DNA from: Xanthomonas sacchari
GTDB taxonomy: Bacteria > Pseudomonadota > Gammaproteobacteria > Xanthomonadales > Xanthomonadaceae
DNA length: 64,000 bases
Assembly: GCF_040529065.1 (NCBI RefSeq)
Contig: NZ_CP132343.1
Span: forward strand, 434,001 to 498,000
Direction: 5' to 3'
A program made the position numbers and the translations under genes. Under the pieces are notes generated by a model. The model worked only from the letters and a program-made list of their open reading frames with translations. It searched no databases and had not been told where the DNA came from. This document shows positions 52,654-61,407 of this stretch, piece by piece. The stretch's first letter is position 1; each line of letters opens with the position of its first letter.

Positions 52654-53643
52654 ATGACAGATTCGCTCGCTGCTGCATCCGTTTCCCCTCCGTCCGTGGC
52701 GTCGCCGCGCATCGCGCTGGTGTTCGGCGGCAGCGGCCAGATCGGCGAGCGCCTGCTGCACCGCTTGCTGGCCGACGGCTGGGACGTGCATGCCTACTCA
52801 CGGCAGACGCGCGCGGCGCAACCCGGCCTGCACTGGCATGCCGGCGAACTGAGCGCGTTGCAGGCGCCGCCGGTGGCGGCGGAGGTGGTGTTCAGTTGCG
52901 GGCCATTGGACGCCTTCGCCGACTGGTACCGACGCGCGCCGGTCGCCGCCGCGCGCGTGGTCGCCTTCGGCTCCACCAGTTTGGAGGTCAAGCGGGACTC
53001 GCTGGATGCCGCCGAACGCGACGTCGCCCGGCGCCTGCGCGAGGCCGAGGCCATCGTGTTCTCAGTCGCTGCCGAGCGCGGCGCGGCAGCGACGCTGTTG
53101 CGGCCCACCCTGGTCTACGGCGCCGGCCGCGACCGCACCCTCAGCGCGATCGCGGCGCTGGCGCGACGCACCGGCTGGTTCGTGCTGCCGCGCAGCGCCA
53201 GTGGCCTGCGCCAGCCGGTGCACGTGCAGGACCTGGCCGACGCGGCGCTGGCGGTGCTGGCGCATCCGGCCACGCACGGACGCAGCTACGCCCTCGGGGG
53301 TGGCGAGACGCTCAGCTATCGCGAAATGGTGCGGCGGGTCCTGATCGCGTTGCGGCCGCCGGCGCGGCTGCTGACCCTGCCGCACGCACTGTTTGCGTCG
53401 GCGCTGGCGCTGGCCCATGCCTGCGGCCGCCTGCAGGGCATGAACCGCGCCGCGCTGCAGCGCATGCGCGAGGACCTGGCGTTCGACCTGCAACCGGCGC
53501 GGCAGGATTTCGGCTACGCGCCGCGCGCCTTCGCCCCGGATGCAGCGATGTTGGGCCTGGAGACCGCGGAGACGGCGGAGACCGCAGAGACCGCAGAGAC
53601 CGCAGAGACCGCGGAGACCGCGGAGACCGCGAAGCAGAGCTGA
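52654..53643 (+). CDS. NAD(P)-dependent sugar epimerase/reductase-like protein with repetitive tail
   Basis: 329 residues from ATG 52654. A Rossmann-type SDR begins at residue 19 with RIALVFGGSGQIGERLLHRLLADG, the GxxGxxG cofactor loop. LRPTLVYGAGRDRTLSAIAALARRTGWFVLPRSASGLRQPVHVQDLADAALAVLAHPATHGRSYALGGGETLSYREMVRRVL is typical of extended/atypical SDR proteins. The catalytic YxxxK is not obvious. The last 27 residues are eight tandem Glu-Thr-Ala repeats followed by KQS. It is divergent from Mrp. Substrate unknown. Confidence 0.85.
   Translation: MTDSLAAASVSPPSVASPRIALVFGGSGQIGERLLHRLLADGWDVHAYSRQTRAAQPGLHWHAGELSALQAPPVAAEVVFSCGPLDAFADWYRRAPVAAARVVAFGSTSLEVKRDSLDAAERDVARRLREAEAIVFSVAAERGAAATLLRPTLVYGAGRDRTLSAIAALARRTGWFVLPRSASGLRQPVHVQDLADAALAVLAHPATHGRSYALGGGETLSYREMVRRVLIALRPPARLLTLPHALFASALALAHACGRLQGMNRAALQRMREDLAFDLQPARQDFGYAPRAFAPDAAMLGLETAETAETAETAETAETAETAETAKQS
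53560..53631 (+). repeat. Nine-base tandem repeat in coding sequence
   Basis: Eight copies of GAGACCGCR (one variant GAGACGGCG) encode Glu-Thr-Ala repeats at the C-terminus of the epimerase-like protein. Copy number is likely to vary between strains. Confidence 0.9.
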
Positions 53644-53737
53644 TGTCGTGTTGCGCGCACGATCAAGCCTGCTGCGGGCGGCGCGCAGCGACCGCGTTGG
53701 GTGCGGGAAAAAGGCGCGGTAGGAGTCTCAGCCGCGC

Positions 53738-54220
53738 TCAGTAGCGCCAGTGCATGCGCCGGTACAGCTTGGCCAGCACCCAGGCCGGGCCGATCAGCAG
53801 ATAGGTCAGGTCGGTGAGGAAACTCGGCCGGTGCCCTTCCAGCGCGTGGCCGATGAACTGCGCGATCCAGGCCACCACGAACACGCCGATCGCCAGCCAC
53901 AGCAGCCCCTGCAGGCCCAGGTGCGCCTCCAGCAGCCGGCACAGGCAGCCGCAGAAGAAGAACGCCGCCAGCATGCCGTAGCCCAGCGGGCGCGACAGGC
54001 GGTTGTAGTACATCCACGCCGCGAACATGCCCAACGCCGCCCACAGCCCGCTCTGGAACAAAGTGCCGCCGACCGGGATGCACCACAGCAGGGCCACCAC
54101 CGACCACAGGATCGCCGGCACCGCGACCACGTGGATGCGCTGATTGGCGGCATTGCGGTGATCGTCGGAATAGCTGGCGAAATAGCGGTCGATCGGACGC
54201 GCGTAGGCGGTGGTATCCAT
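53738..54220 (-). CDS. Mpo1/DUF962 family membrane protein
   Basis: 160 residues; GGGAGG precedes the ATG at 54220. MDTTAYARPIDRYFASYSDDHRNAANQRIHVVAVPAILWSVVALLW is the family start, with His residues in YSDDHRNxxNQRIHxVAVP that bind iron in the yeast homologue Mpo1 (a fatty-acid alpha-dioxygenase). Four membrane segments follow, with WIAQFIGHALEGHRPSFLTDLTYLLIGPAWVLAKLYRR at the end, including the conserved QFIGHxxEGxxPAL-type motif. The reaction in bacteria is not established. Confidence 0.9.
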   Translation of the reverse strand: MDTTAYARPIDRYFASYSDDHRNAANQRIHVVAVPAILWSVVALLWCIPVGGTLFQSGLWAALGMFAAWMYYNRLSRPLGYGMLAAFFFCGCLCRLLEAHLGLQGLLWLAIGVFVVAWIAQFIGHALEGHRPSFLTDLTYLLIGPAWVLAKLYRRMHWRY

Positions 54221-54307
54221 CTTCCCTCCCAGGAACCGGTCCAGCATAGCGCCATCGTTGGCGCGATGCGGAGACACCACGCGGCGTAAACCTTCGGTAA
54301 GCATTCC

Positions 54308-54374
54308 GTAGGAGCGGCTTCAGCCGCGACAGGCCTCACCGGGGACGCCCCATCGTGGCTGAAGCCGCTCCTAC
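54308..54374. repeat. REP-like palindrome, type A pair
   Basis: gtaggagcggcttcagccgc and its inverted copy around a 20-base loop, in a 339-base gap between the Mpo1-like and effector genes. Confidence 0.85.
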
Positions 54375-54559
54375 AGGTGCAACTTGCAGCCGGCTCGATC
54401 GAGCCGGATGCAAGGCATGAGAGACGCTTTTTGCGTTTCGACGACAGGCGTCTTGAATGCGTCGGACACCACATGACCAATCGCCGCACGCAAGCGGCAG
54501 CGTCGCCGACCAGGGGCGATCGCGCTGTCGGCACGATCGCCCCGCCACGGCTTGGCGGC

Positions 54560-56341
54560 TCAGGCGCGCGCCATGCTCCTGTTCGTCTCCTGCTGCTGCT
54601 CGCGCTGCACCGTTTCCTGCTGCTGCGCGGACTGGCGCGCCAGCTGTGCGCTGGTCTGCTCCAGCGGCGGTGCCGGCTGCTGCAGGTCCACCACCGCACG
54701 GAAGCCCGGCGTGGTCCCGGCGACGAAGGCCTTGTCGTTGGTCACATTGACCTCCTTCAGCTTGTCGGGACTGTCGATCCCTGCCTGCTTGGCCTGCAGG
54801 GTCAAGTTGGCCACTGCCTCGTTCGACAGCTTGGCGTGCGGCGGGTTGGCCTTCTCGGCACCGCGATCGGCCTCCGTGCGCATCTTGTCGTACAGCGGCG
54901 TATCCGGATGCCCTGGCTCGCCCAGCTGCGGACCTTTCGCCGGCTTGGCCTGCGCCTGCTCGGCAGCCGCCAGCCCGGCACGGGTGTCGCGGCCGACGAT
55001 GCCGTCCTGGGTGAGGCCGCGTTGTTTCTGCAGGGCAGTGACCGCCTCATGGGTGTTGTCGCCGAAGCGCCCGTCCTCGGCCAGCGGACGACCCTGCGCG
55101 TCGCGGATGCCGAGGCGGTTGAGGTGCTGCTGCAACTCGCGCACTTCCGGGCCGTGGTCGCCCTGACGCAGCGTGCCGTTGCCGTGCTGGGCCTGATCGC
55201 GCGCCTGCGCGTCGACCTGCTGGCCGCGGTTCCACCACGTCTCCGGGCTGACGGCCTTCCCGTTCGCATCGTGCATCTGGTAATGCACGTGCTGGGCATA
55301 CTGGCTCGCCCCGTTCGGGCCGCGTCCGCCCATGGTGCCGATCGGATCGCCGGCGCGCACGGTATCGCCTTCCTTCACCGAGCGCGAATCCAGGTGCAGG
55401 ATTTCGTGCGAGTTGCCCTGCGCGTCACGGATCTTCACCGTGCCGTACTGGCCGCCGGAGAAGGTCACGGTGCCCGAGATCGGCGCGTGCACCGTCGGGT
55501 GCTGCCGGTTGATGCCGGTCTGGCCGCCTTCGTAGTTGAAGTCGGTGCCGCCGTGCGGGCCGCGGGCGCGCTGTTCGCCGTAGTGCCCGGTGATGTGCGG
55601 ATCGACCTTGCCCTGGCTCGGCAGCATGCGCTCCATCGTGTGCTGGAAGTTGCTGTGAGACGCAGCAACGTTTGCCGTGGCGGGCTGATGGCCTTGCGTC
55701 GGTGCAGCGACGGGTTCGCCAAGGCGCCCTGCCGCCAGGTTCTGCATCAACTCGGGTGTCAGCGTGCGCTGCCACTTCTCAAAGAGCCGCTCGCGTTCCG
55801 CCAAGCCGTTCGGCGGGTTGGCTCCGTTGATGGCGGCACCCGCCTCTCGGGCACTGTTACGCTGCTCCTCGGGCACCTTCTGCTGCCAATACCAAGTGGC
55901 GATGCGCGAGGCATTCTCAGGCTGAGATGCCAATTCTGGTCTATTGACCAGGTCCAGGCCTAATGCCTCGCCAGCCGCGCGGTACTGTGCCTTGCCGGTC
56001 AATTGCATGTAGCCACGGCCGTGATAGAGATAGCCGTCCCCCGGCTGATCGTTGCCGAGATCCCGGCGATTGCCGTACATGAGTTCGCCGAGCCGTTCGG
56101 GTCGTCCCCTGAGCGCCTCGACGCGCGCGCTTTCAAGCGCCTCCGGCCCTTCGCGCAACGCAGAACGCACATTGGCCGTGATCTGTCCGATTCCCTTGGT
56201 GTAATTGAAGCTTTCCTCGAGCCTGGAAAGTCCGCCGGACTCATGGCCCACCTGCGCCATGAAATTCGCCAGTTCCCTGGGCTGTGTGATGCCGGCCGCG
56301 TAGGCGGCGCGGAGCATCTGGTTCTCTCTGTCTGTTGCCAT
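54560..56341 (-). CDS. Putative X-T4SS effector: GH19 and M23 peptidoglycan hydrolase with XVIPCD tail
   Basis: 593 residues from ATG 56341, preceded by GAGGAG. There is no signal peptide. Residues 1-200 are GH19 lysozyme-like: MAQVGHESGGLSRLEESFNY (candidate catalytic E34 and E43) and YHGRGYMQLTGKAQY. Residues 245-365 are M23-like, with H263xxxD267 and H351-x-H353 as zinc ligands. Residues 390-455 match a peptidoglycan-binding domain (DHGPEVRELQQHLNRLG, DGRFGDNTHEAVTALQ). From about 475, HPDTPLYDKM...LSNEAVANLTLQAKQAGIDSPDKLKEVNV...AVVDLQQPAPPLEQTSAQLARQSAQQQE resembles XVIPCD, the VirD4 recognition tail of Xanthomonadales T4SS effectors. It is Gln-rich at the end. Predicted role: killing rival bacteria by cutting their cell wall. 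Confidence 0.88.
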   Translation of the reverse strand: MATDRENQMLRAAYAAGITQPRELANFMAQVGHESGGLSRLEESFNYTKGIGQITANVRSALREGPEALESARVEALRGRPERLGELMYGNRRDLGNDQPGDGYLYHGRGYMQLTGKAQYRAAGEALGLDLVNRPELASQPENASRIATWYWQQKVPEEQRNSAREAGAAINGANPPNGLAERERLFEKWQRTLTPELMQNLAAGRLGEPVAAPTQGHQPATANVAASHSNFQHTMERMLPSQGKVDPHITGHYGEQRARGPHGGTDFNYEGGQTGINRQHPTVHAPISGTVTFSGGQYGTVKIRDAQGNSHEILHLDSRSVKEGDTVRAGDPIGTMGGRGPNGASQYAQHVHYQMHDANGKAVSPETWWNRGQQVDAQARDQAQHGNGTLRQGDHGPEVRELQQHLNRLGIRDAQGRPLAEDGRFGDNTHEAVTALQKQRGLTQDGIVGRDTRAGLAAAEQAQAKPAKGPQLGEPGHPDTPLYDKMRTEADRGAEKANPPHAKLSNEAVANLTLQAKQAGIDSPDKLKEVNVTNDKAFVAGTTPGFRAVVDLQQPAPPLEQTSAQLARQSAQQQETVQREQQQETNRSMARA

Positions 56342-56411
56342 GGTGTAGCTCCTCATTTCTCAGCAACGTGATGGACGGACCATCCATGTCCGTTGAAACC
56401 ATTACCTCCCT

Positions 56412-57125
56412 TTAATTCTTGTTTGACTCGCCCTCTTCCAGCGGGGCGACCTTGGGCAGCTTTGCAGGATCGAAATCCGCGAACGCCACCTGCCCGAAAT
56501 CCTTGGCCGTCAGTTCCAACTGTTTGTGTTGTTCGGATTGCGTATCGGTGAGTTCGCGTACCACCTTGTCCAGCAGCCAGGTTTTGCTGTCAGGTGCGTA
56601 GTGGAAAGTGAAGTCGTCAGCCCAACGCTCGCGCGAACCGCCCGAGATGGAGAGGGTGAACTGTCCCTTTTCGATCCGCGAAAACGCATAAGGATCGCCG
56701 GCCATGCCGCCGCAGTTCGCGCATGGGACGATATGCGTATTCTCCGCAGCCTTGTGCAGTTCTCCACGTTCATCCTGGGTCAGCAGGATCACTGTTCTTG
56801 GCGCACCCTGGCCCAGCTTCTCGTTCGCAGGCGATGGGGGGGATACAACCAGCAGTGCATCTGAATGGCCAGCACCGGTCAGGTCGCCGCGGACCGTATC
56901 CACAGCTTCCATACCGGTGGGAACGAAGGCGGCGACATTTTGCACGGTTGCACTCCCTTGCTGGTTGGGCGTGGCGGGGGCATTTTGCCCCTGGTGTTGC
57001 TGACTGGGGGTGGGTGGCTGCTGTTGTTGTTGTCGCGCGTCGGCGGCGCTTCCATCTGCCGTTGCACCTCCGCATGCGGCCAATGTCAGGGCGAGAAGCG
57101 AGGGAGAGAATTTCAGGAAATGCAC
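56412..57125 (-). CDS. Lipoprotein resembling XAC2610 immunity proteins
   Basis: 237 residues from GTG 57125, with AGAGGAAA six bases upstream. MHFLKFSPSLLALTLAACGG has a lipobox LAAC at Cys 18. A Gln/Pro linker follows (QQQQQPPTPSQQHQGQNAP). The folded part has VRGDLTGAGHSDALLVV, APRTVILLTQDERGELHKAAENTHIVPCANCGGMAGDPYAFSRIEKGQFTLSISGGSRERWADDFTFHY, a layout I know from the XAC2610 family, whose founder inhibits the GH19 effector XAC2609. The calcium loop usually seen as D-x-[DN]-x-[DN]-G is degenerate here. It lies 70 bases upstream of the effector on the same strand. Confidence 0.85.
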   Translation of the reverse strand: MHFLKFSPSLLALTLAACGGATADGSAADARQQQQQPPTPSQQHQGQNAPATPNQQGSATVQNVAAFVPTGMEAVDTVRGDLTGAGHSDALLVVSPPSPANEKLGQGAPRTVILLTQDERGELHKAAENTHIVPCANCGGMAGDPYAFSRIEKGQFTLSISGGSRERWADDFTFHYAPDSKTWLLDKVVRELTDTQSEQHKQLELTAKDFGQVAFADFDPAKLPKVAPLEEGESNKN

Positions 57126-57289
57126 GTGAATTTCCTCTGGTAAGTCAATGCGTACTCAGAGACGCAGGGGATGGATGCCCGTTCCAGCGATTGCTGGATA
57201 AATTGGACAGATGCCGGGTGCTGCTTGCGTGACGCGAGTAACACGGCCGCGCTGACGAAAAAGCGTCCATGCGTAATTTGTGGGTGCGC

Positions 57290-57772
57290 CTACAACGCCT
57301 GATCGTCGACCTTCACCAGCGTCCAGCACGGCTTCTCCGCGAACTGGTAGACCTGCTGGTCGCCGGTATCGGGAGTGCGCACCAGGACCTGCCGGCCCTC
57401 GGCGTTCTGCGTCACCACGACCTCCCGCCCTCCCTTGCGGGCCGCCTCCAGGTTCGGGATCACCGGCCATTCGACCTCGGCCAGCGGCACGTTGCGGGTC
57501 ACCGGCGCCGGTTCCGGCTGCGCGTCCGGGTCGATGTGGATCATCGTCAACGGATTCGCGGTGGCTTTTTCCTGGACCGCGATGTCGGCGCTGAAGCGCT
57601 TGAGGAAGGCATGGAAATCGGCGTCCTGGCAACGCGGGGCGGCTGCGGCGGGCGCGGCCTGTGCCGGGGCGGCGGTCGCCGCGGCGACCGTGGAGCCAGC
57701 CGGTTGCGCCTTGCATGCGACCAGGGCCGCGGCCAATGCCAGGGACATCAGAATTGGACGTGCGATAGCCAA
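57290..57772 (-). CDS. Small lipoprotein, possible accessory immunity factor
   Basis: 160 residues from TTG 57772, preceded by a perfect AGGAGG. The signal (MAIARPILMSLALAAALVAC) has a lipobox with Cys 20, followed by an Ala/Thr/Pro linker. The core is CQDADFHAFLKRFSADIAVQEKATANPLTMIHID...PVTRNVPLAEVEWPVIPNL...REVVVTQNAEGRQVLVRTPDTGDQQVYQFAEKPCWTLVKVDDQAL with two Cys. Sequences of this type recur in Xanthomonads without proven function. It is the third minus-strand gene of the cluster from the effector and shares an 18-base leader with the next one. Confidence 0.75.
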   Translation of the reverse strand: MAIARPILMSLALAAALVACKAQPAGSTVAAATAAPAQAAPAAAAPRCQDADFHAFLKRFSADIAVQEKATANPLTMIHIDPDAQPEPAPVTRNVPLAEVEWPVIPNLEAARKGGREVVVTQNAEGRQVLVRTPDTGDQQVYQFAEKPCWTLVKVDDQAL

Positions 57773-57777
57773 CGGAT

Positions 57778-57795
57778 CCTCCTGATCGGGTCGGG
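57778..57795 (-). repeat. Identical 18-base leader of two lipoprotein genes (copy 1)
   Basis: cctcctgatcgggtcggg on the plus strand, that is the ribosome-binding site and upstream bases of the lipoprotein gene at 57290. An exact copy lies at 58639-58656. Confidence 0.9.
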
Positions 57796-57952
57796 CGGGC
57801 AATCGCCCTTCGGGCGGGTGAGTTTAGTTCACCACGATCATCATGTCGTGAAGCCGGCGCAGGGTATTGCCTTGGCATCGACAGCGCCCAATACCAAGGC
57901 CTGCACGCCGCTCGCTCGGCTCGCTATCACGCACCTCCTGCTTCGCCACGGA

Positions 57953-58633
57953 TCACAGTCCGTTCGCGAACACATCCAGTTTCTGCGATTGGATCCATCC
58001 CTGCGCGCAGTCGCCCTCAGGGCGCGCATTGCCTGCGATGCTGCATTGTCGGCCCTGCTTGCGCTGCGTCACGAAGTCGACGCGACGCTGGCCATACTGC
58101 TTGCAGATCGCCTTGCCCTGGCATGCGCTGACGCTCGCCGGTGGGATGGCGACGACGTAATGGTAGGCCGCGTGTTGGCCCGCGCGCGCGGTCGCCAGGA
58201 TGCAGACGAATTGCCCTTCGGACAGCTTGGCGGCGACCTGTGCGGTGCTGCCGGTGACGGGCAAGGCATCCAGAAGTGCGGCATCGCGTTCGGCAACGCC
58301 TGCGAAGTTTCCGTCTGCGTCACAGCGTGGGGACATCTCGACGTCGTAGAAGTCGCCAGTGTCCACGTTGCCCGCCACGCAGCCGCTTCCCTTGGCCGCA
58401 TTTTCGCAGCGAAGGTGCAAGGACTTGGCCAATGCTGCAACGCCATTGTCCTGGCGGGCAGGGGACGACGGAGTGGGTGCGCCAAAAGATGTGGCTCTGT
58501 CCGAAGATACCACCCTGGCGGATGCGTCAGCGACGGCGCTTGCGGTGGGCGAGGCGTCGGCCTGCCGAGGGCTGCAGGCAGCCAGCGCCACGGAAAGTGC
58601 GAGTGCGGCAAAACAGCGGGGCGAACTGGCCAA
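57953..58633 (-). CDS. Lipoprotein of unknown function
   Basis: 226 residues from TTG 58633, preceded by AGGAGGAG. LASSPRCFAALALSVALAACSPRQ has a lipobox LAAC. The mature protein has seven Cys residues in pairs, for example LRCENAAKGSGCVAGN and SACQGKAICKQYG, so several disulfides are likely in the periplasm. I do not recognise a family. The first six codons and the leader resemble those of the neighbouring lipoprotein gene, though the cores differ. Confidence 0.7.
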   Translation of the reverse strand: MASSPRCFAALALSVALAACSPRQADASPTASAVADASARVVSSDRATSFGAPTPSSPARQDNGVAALAKSLHLRCENAAKGSGCVAGNVDTGDFYDVEMSPRCDADGNFAGVAERDAALLDALPVTGSTAQVAAKLSEGQFVCILATARAGQHAAYHYVVAIPPASVSACQGKAICKQYGQRRVDFVTQRKQGRQCSIAGNARPEGDCAQGWIQSQKLDVFANGL

Positions 58634-58638
58634 CGTCT

Positions 58639-58656
58639 CCTCCTGATCGGGTCGGG
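58639..58656 (-). repeat. Identical 18-base leader of two lipoprotein genes (copy 2)
   Basis: Same 18 bases as at 57778-57795, in the same position relative to a TTG start. Confidence 0.9.
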
Positions 58657-58795
58657 CAATCACTTGCGCGGGTGCCCGCGTCCAGTCGGGCAGGAGCATC
58701 TTGTCAGGAGCGGCCGGGCGGCGTCCGATGACCGCAAGGCGGCCGCCTTCCGCGACCACCCTCACGCGCCGGCGCATCCCGGCGCACGACCTCAC

Positions 58796-59722
58796 TCAGT
58801 CGACCGAAATCCCCGCCAACCGCTGCAGTGCCTCGGCGTACTTGGCGCGGGTGCGGTCGATCACGTCCTGCGGCAAGCGCGGGCCGGGCGCGGTCTTGCC
58901 CCAGTCCAGCGTCTCCAGGTAATCGCGCACGAACTGCTTGTCGTAGCTCGGCGGGCTGGTCCCGACCTCGTACTGGTCGGCCGGCCAGTAGCGCGAGGAG
59001 TCCGGGGTCAGCATCTCGTCCATGATGTACAGGCGGCCGTCGGCGTCGGTGCCGAACTCGAACTTGGTGTCGGCCAGCAGGATGCCGCGTTCGGCGGCGA
59101 AGTCGGCGGCGAAGCGGTAGATGCGCAGGGTGGCGTCGCGCACGCGCTCGGCCAGTTCGGCGCCCACGGTCTTGACCATGGCGTCGAAGTCGATGTTCTC
59201 GTCGTGGTCGCCGACGGCGGCCTTGGTCGACGGGGTGAAGATCGGTTCGGCCAGCTTCTCGGCCTGGCGCAGGCCGTCGGGCAGTTCGATGCCGCTGACC
59301 TTGCCGGTGCGCTGGTAGTCCTTCCAGCCGCTGCCGATCAGGTAGCCGCGGGCGATGGCTTCCACCGGCACCGGCTTCAGTTTGCGGGTCACCACGGCGC
59401 GCCTGGCGTACAGCGCGGTGTCCACGCCCTCGGGCAGCACCGCGGCCACGTCGATGCCGGTGAGGTGGTTGGGCATCAGGTGCTCGGTCTTCTTGAACCA
59501 GAAGTTGGAGACCTGGCACAGCATCTCGCCCTTGCCGGGAATCGGGTCCGGCAGCACCACGTCGAAGGCGGACAGGCGGTCGGTGGCGACCATCAGCAGG
59601 TAGTCGCCGGGCGGCGCGTCGGCCGGCAGGCGCTCGCGGGGGATGTCGAACACGTCGCGGACTTTGCCGCGGTGGCGCAAGGGCAGGCCAGGCAGATCGG
59701 ATTGCAACAGCGTGGTGGACAC
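58796..59722 (-). CDS. purC: Phosphoribosylaminoimidazole-succinocarboxamide synthase
   Basis: 308 residues from GTG 59722 (AGGAG five bases upstream). It joins CAIR and aspartate with ATP to give SAICAR in purine synthesis. Signature parts are [86 protein letters not shown] and [17 protein letters not shown]. The length matches the longer, eukaryote-like type found in gamma-proteobacteria such as the Xanthomonads. It is divergent from the J-domain gene. Confidence 0.97.
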   Translation of the reverse strand: MSTTLLQSDLPGLPLRHRGKVRDVFDIPRERLPADAPPGDYLLMVATDRLSAFDVVLPDPIPGKGEMLCQVSNFWFKKTEHLMPNHLTGIDVAAVLPEGVDTALYARRAVVTRKLKPVPVEAIARGYLIGSGWKDYQRTGKVSGIELPDGLRQAEKLAEPIFTPSTKAAVGDHDENIDFDAMVKTVGAELAERVRDATLRIYRFAADFAAERGILLADTKFEFGTDADGRLYIMDEMLTPDSSRYWPADQYEVGTSPPSYDKQFVRDYLETLDWGKTAPGPRLPQDVIDRTRAKYAEALQRLAGISVD

Positions 59723-59864
59723 AGGCACTCCTACGGACTTCGCAATGGCGACCGTCCCGGGACCCGGCGGGCCCGCGGCGGACGGCGGGCCGCGTAGTGT
59801 ACGGCCGGAATGCCCCGCTGTGCCGTAAAATGGCCGGCCCTGACGCCGCGCCCGCCCTCGCCCC

Positions 59865-60197
59865 ATGCCCTGGTACGGAAAACTGCTCGGCGCCATCGCC
59901 GGGGCCCTGCTGCTGCGGCCCACGCCGGTGCTGGGCGCCCTGATCGGGCTGCTGATCGGGCATGCCTTCGACGCCGACTGGTTCAAGCTGTCCCAGCGCG
60001 AGGATCCCTACCGCGAGCTGGGCCTGACCCGCGACGCCACCGACGCCGAGATCGAACTGGCCTATCGCCGGCTGATGTCCCAGTACCACCCCGACAAGGT
60101 CGCCAGCGCCAGTCCCGAGTTGCGCGCCCGCGCCGAGAAGAAGGCCAGCCAGCTCAACACCGCCTACGACCGTATCCGCACCCTGCGCAAGCGCTGA
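59865..60197 (+). CDS. DnaJ-domain membrane protein (DjlA-like)
   Basis: 110 residues. A hydrophobic N-terminus (about 5-33, [31 protein letters not shown]) resembles the TM domain of DjlA. A J-domain follows, with the essential HPD at 75-77 in [10 protein letters not shown]. It lacks the central TerB region of full DjlA, so it is a shortened form. It should bring DnaK to the membrane. The next gene, rpe, follows in 9 bases. Confidence 0.9.
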   Translation: MPWYGKLLGAIAGALLLRPTPVLGALIGLLIGHAFDADWFKLSQREDPYRELGLTRDATDAEIELAYRRLMSQYHPDKVASASPELRARAEKKASQLNTAYDRIRTLRKR

Positions 60198-60206
60198 GAT
60201 CCCGCC

Positions 60207-60875
60207 ATGTCCGACTGCATCATCTCCCCGTCCATCCTGTCCGCCGATTTCGCCCGCCTCGGCGAGGAAGTGGATGCCGTGCTGCGCGCCGGCGCCGACT
60301 GGATCCATTTCGACGTGATGGACAACCATTACGTGCCGAACCTGACCATCGGCCCGATGGTCTGCCAGGCGCTGCGCAAGCACGGCGTCACCGCGCCGAT
60401 CGACGTGCACCTGATGGTGGAGCCGGTGGACCGGCTGATCCCGGATTTCGCCGAGGCCGGCGCCAGCATCATCAGCTTCCATCCCGAAGCCAGCCGCCAC
60501 GTGCACCGCAGCATCCAGCTGATCAAGTCGCACGGCTGCAAGGCCGGCCTGGTACTCAACCCGGCCACGCCGGTGGACATCCTCGACTGGGTGCTGGACG
60601 ACCTGGACCTGGTGCTGGTGATGTCGGTCAACCCGGGTTTCGGCGGCCAGGCCTTCATTCCCTCGGCACTGGACAAGCTGCGCGCGATCCGCGCCCGCAT
60701 CGATGCCAGCGGCAAGCCGATCCGGCTGGAGATCGACGGCGGGGTCAAGCCGGACAACATCGCCGCGATCGCCGCCGCCGGCGCCGACACCTTCGTTGCA
60801 GGTTCGGCCATCTTCAATGCGCCGGACTACGCCGAGGTGATCAAGCAGATGCGCGCCGCGGTGGCGGGGCGCTGA
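60207..60875 (+). CDS. rpe: Ribulose-phosphate 3-epimerase
   Basis: 222 residues, a TIM barrel that interconverts ribulose-5-phosphate and xylulose-5-phosphate in the pentose phosphate pathway. Motifs: [35 protein letters not shown] (catalytic Asp and metal His), [40 protein letters not shown] and FVAGSAIF. It is within one base of the next gene. Length and motifs are standard. Confidence 0.98.
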   Translation: MSDCIISPSILSADFARLGEEVDAVLRAGADWIHFDVMDNHYVPNLTIGPMVCQALRKHGVTAPIDVHLMVEPVDRLIPDFAEAGASIISFHPEASRHVHRSIQLIKSHGCKAGLVLNPATPVDILDWVLDDLDLVLVMSVNPGFGGQAFIPSALDKLRAIRARIDASGKPIRLEIDGGVKPDNIAAIAAAGADTFVAGSAIFNAPDYAEVIKQMRAAVAGR

Positions 60876-60876
60876 G

Positions 60877-61359
60877 ATGGCGGTGCTGCACATCCGCCCG
60901 GCGGTGGCCGACGATGCGGCGCTGATCCTGCGCCTGATCCGCGACCTGGCGCGCTACGAGCGCGCCGAGGACGCGGTGCAGACCGACGAGGCCGGCCTAC
61001 GCGCGACCCTGTTCGGCGCCGATGCCCGCGCGCAGGCGCTGATCTGCGAGGCCGACGGCCAGCCGATCGGCTACGCGGTGTACTTCTACAACTACTCCAC
61101 CTGGCTCGGCCGCAACGGACTGTACCTGGAAGACCTGTACGTGGATCCGGCGCACCGCGGCGTCGGCGCCGGCAAGGCACTGCTGCAGCATCTGGCGCGG
61201 CAGGCGGTGGCCGAGGGCTGCGGCCGCTTCGAATGGTCGGTGCTGGACTGGAACCAGCCGGCGATCGACTTCTACGAAGCGGTCGGCGCCCGCGCGCAGG
61301 ACGAGTGGACCGTGTACCGGCTGCAGGGCGAGGCGCTGGCCCGGTTCGCCGCCGGCTGA
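60877..61359 (+). CDS. GNAT-family N-acetyltransferase
   Basis: 160 residues. The GNAT fold is clear: HIRPAVADDAALILRLIRDLARYERAEDAV at the start, LYLEDLYVDPAHRGVGAGKALLQHLARQAVAEGCGRFEWSVLDWNQPAIDFYEAVGA with the acetyl-CoA loop (RGVGAGK). The EDLYVxPxxRGxGxG and WSVLDWNxPAIxFYxxxGA pattern is typical of the thialysine/spermidine acetyltransferase branch. It begins one base after rpe. Natural acceptor is unproved; polyamines or thialysine are candidates. Confidence 0.92.
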   Translation: MAVLHIRPAVADDAALILRLIRDLARYERAEDAVQTDEAGLRATLFGADARAQALICEADGQPIGYAVYFYNYSTWLGRNGLYLEDLYVDPAHRGVGAGKALLQHLARQAVAEGCGRFEWSVLDWNQPAIDFYEAVGARAQDEWTVYRLQGEALARFAAG

Positions 61360-61387
61360 GCGGCACAGGGCGGCCAAAAGAAAAGAA

Positions 61388-61407
61388 CCGCACCGTCGCC
61401 GGTGCGG
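61388..61407. terminator. Hairpin after the GNAT gene
   Basis: An 8-bp stem CCGCACCG-TCGC-CGGTGCGG with an A-rich run on its 5' side. It could terminate transcription on the minus strand best, or weakly on both. Confidence 0.4.

Noticed and set aside
52225-52791. Minus-strand frame between Mrp and epimerase genes
   Set aside because: It overlaps the epimerase start in antisense and has no recognisable features.
57803-57952. Possible further small gene between the two lipoproteins
   Set aside because: Only 150 bases, no start with ribosome-binding site and no signal peptide on either strand.
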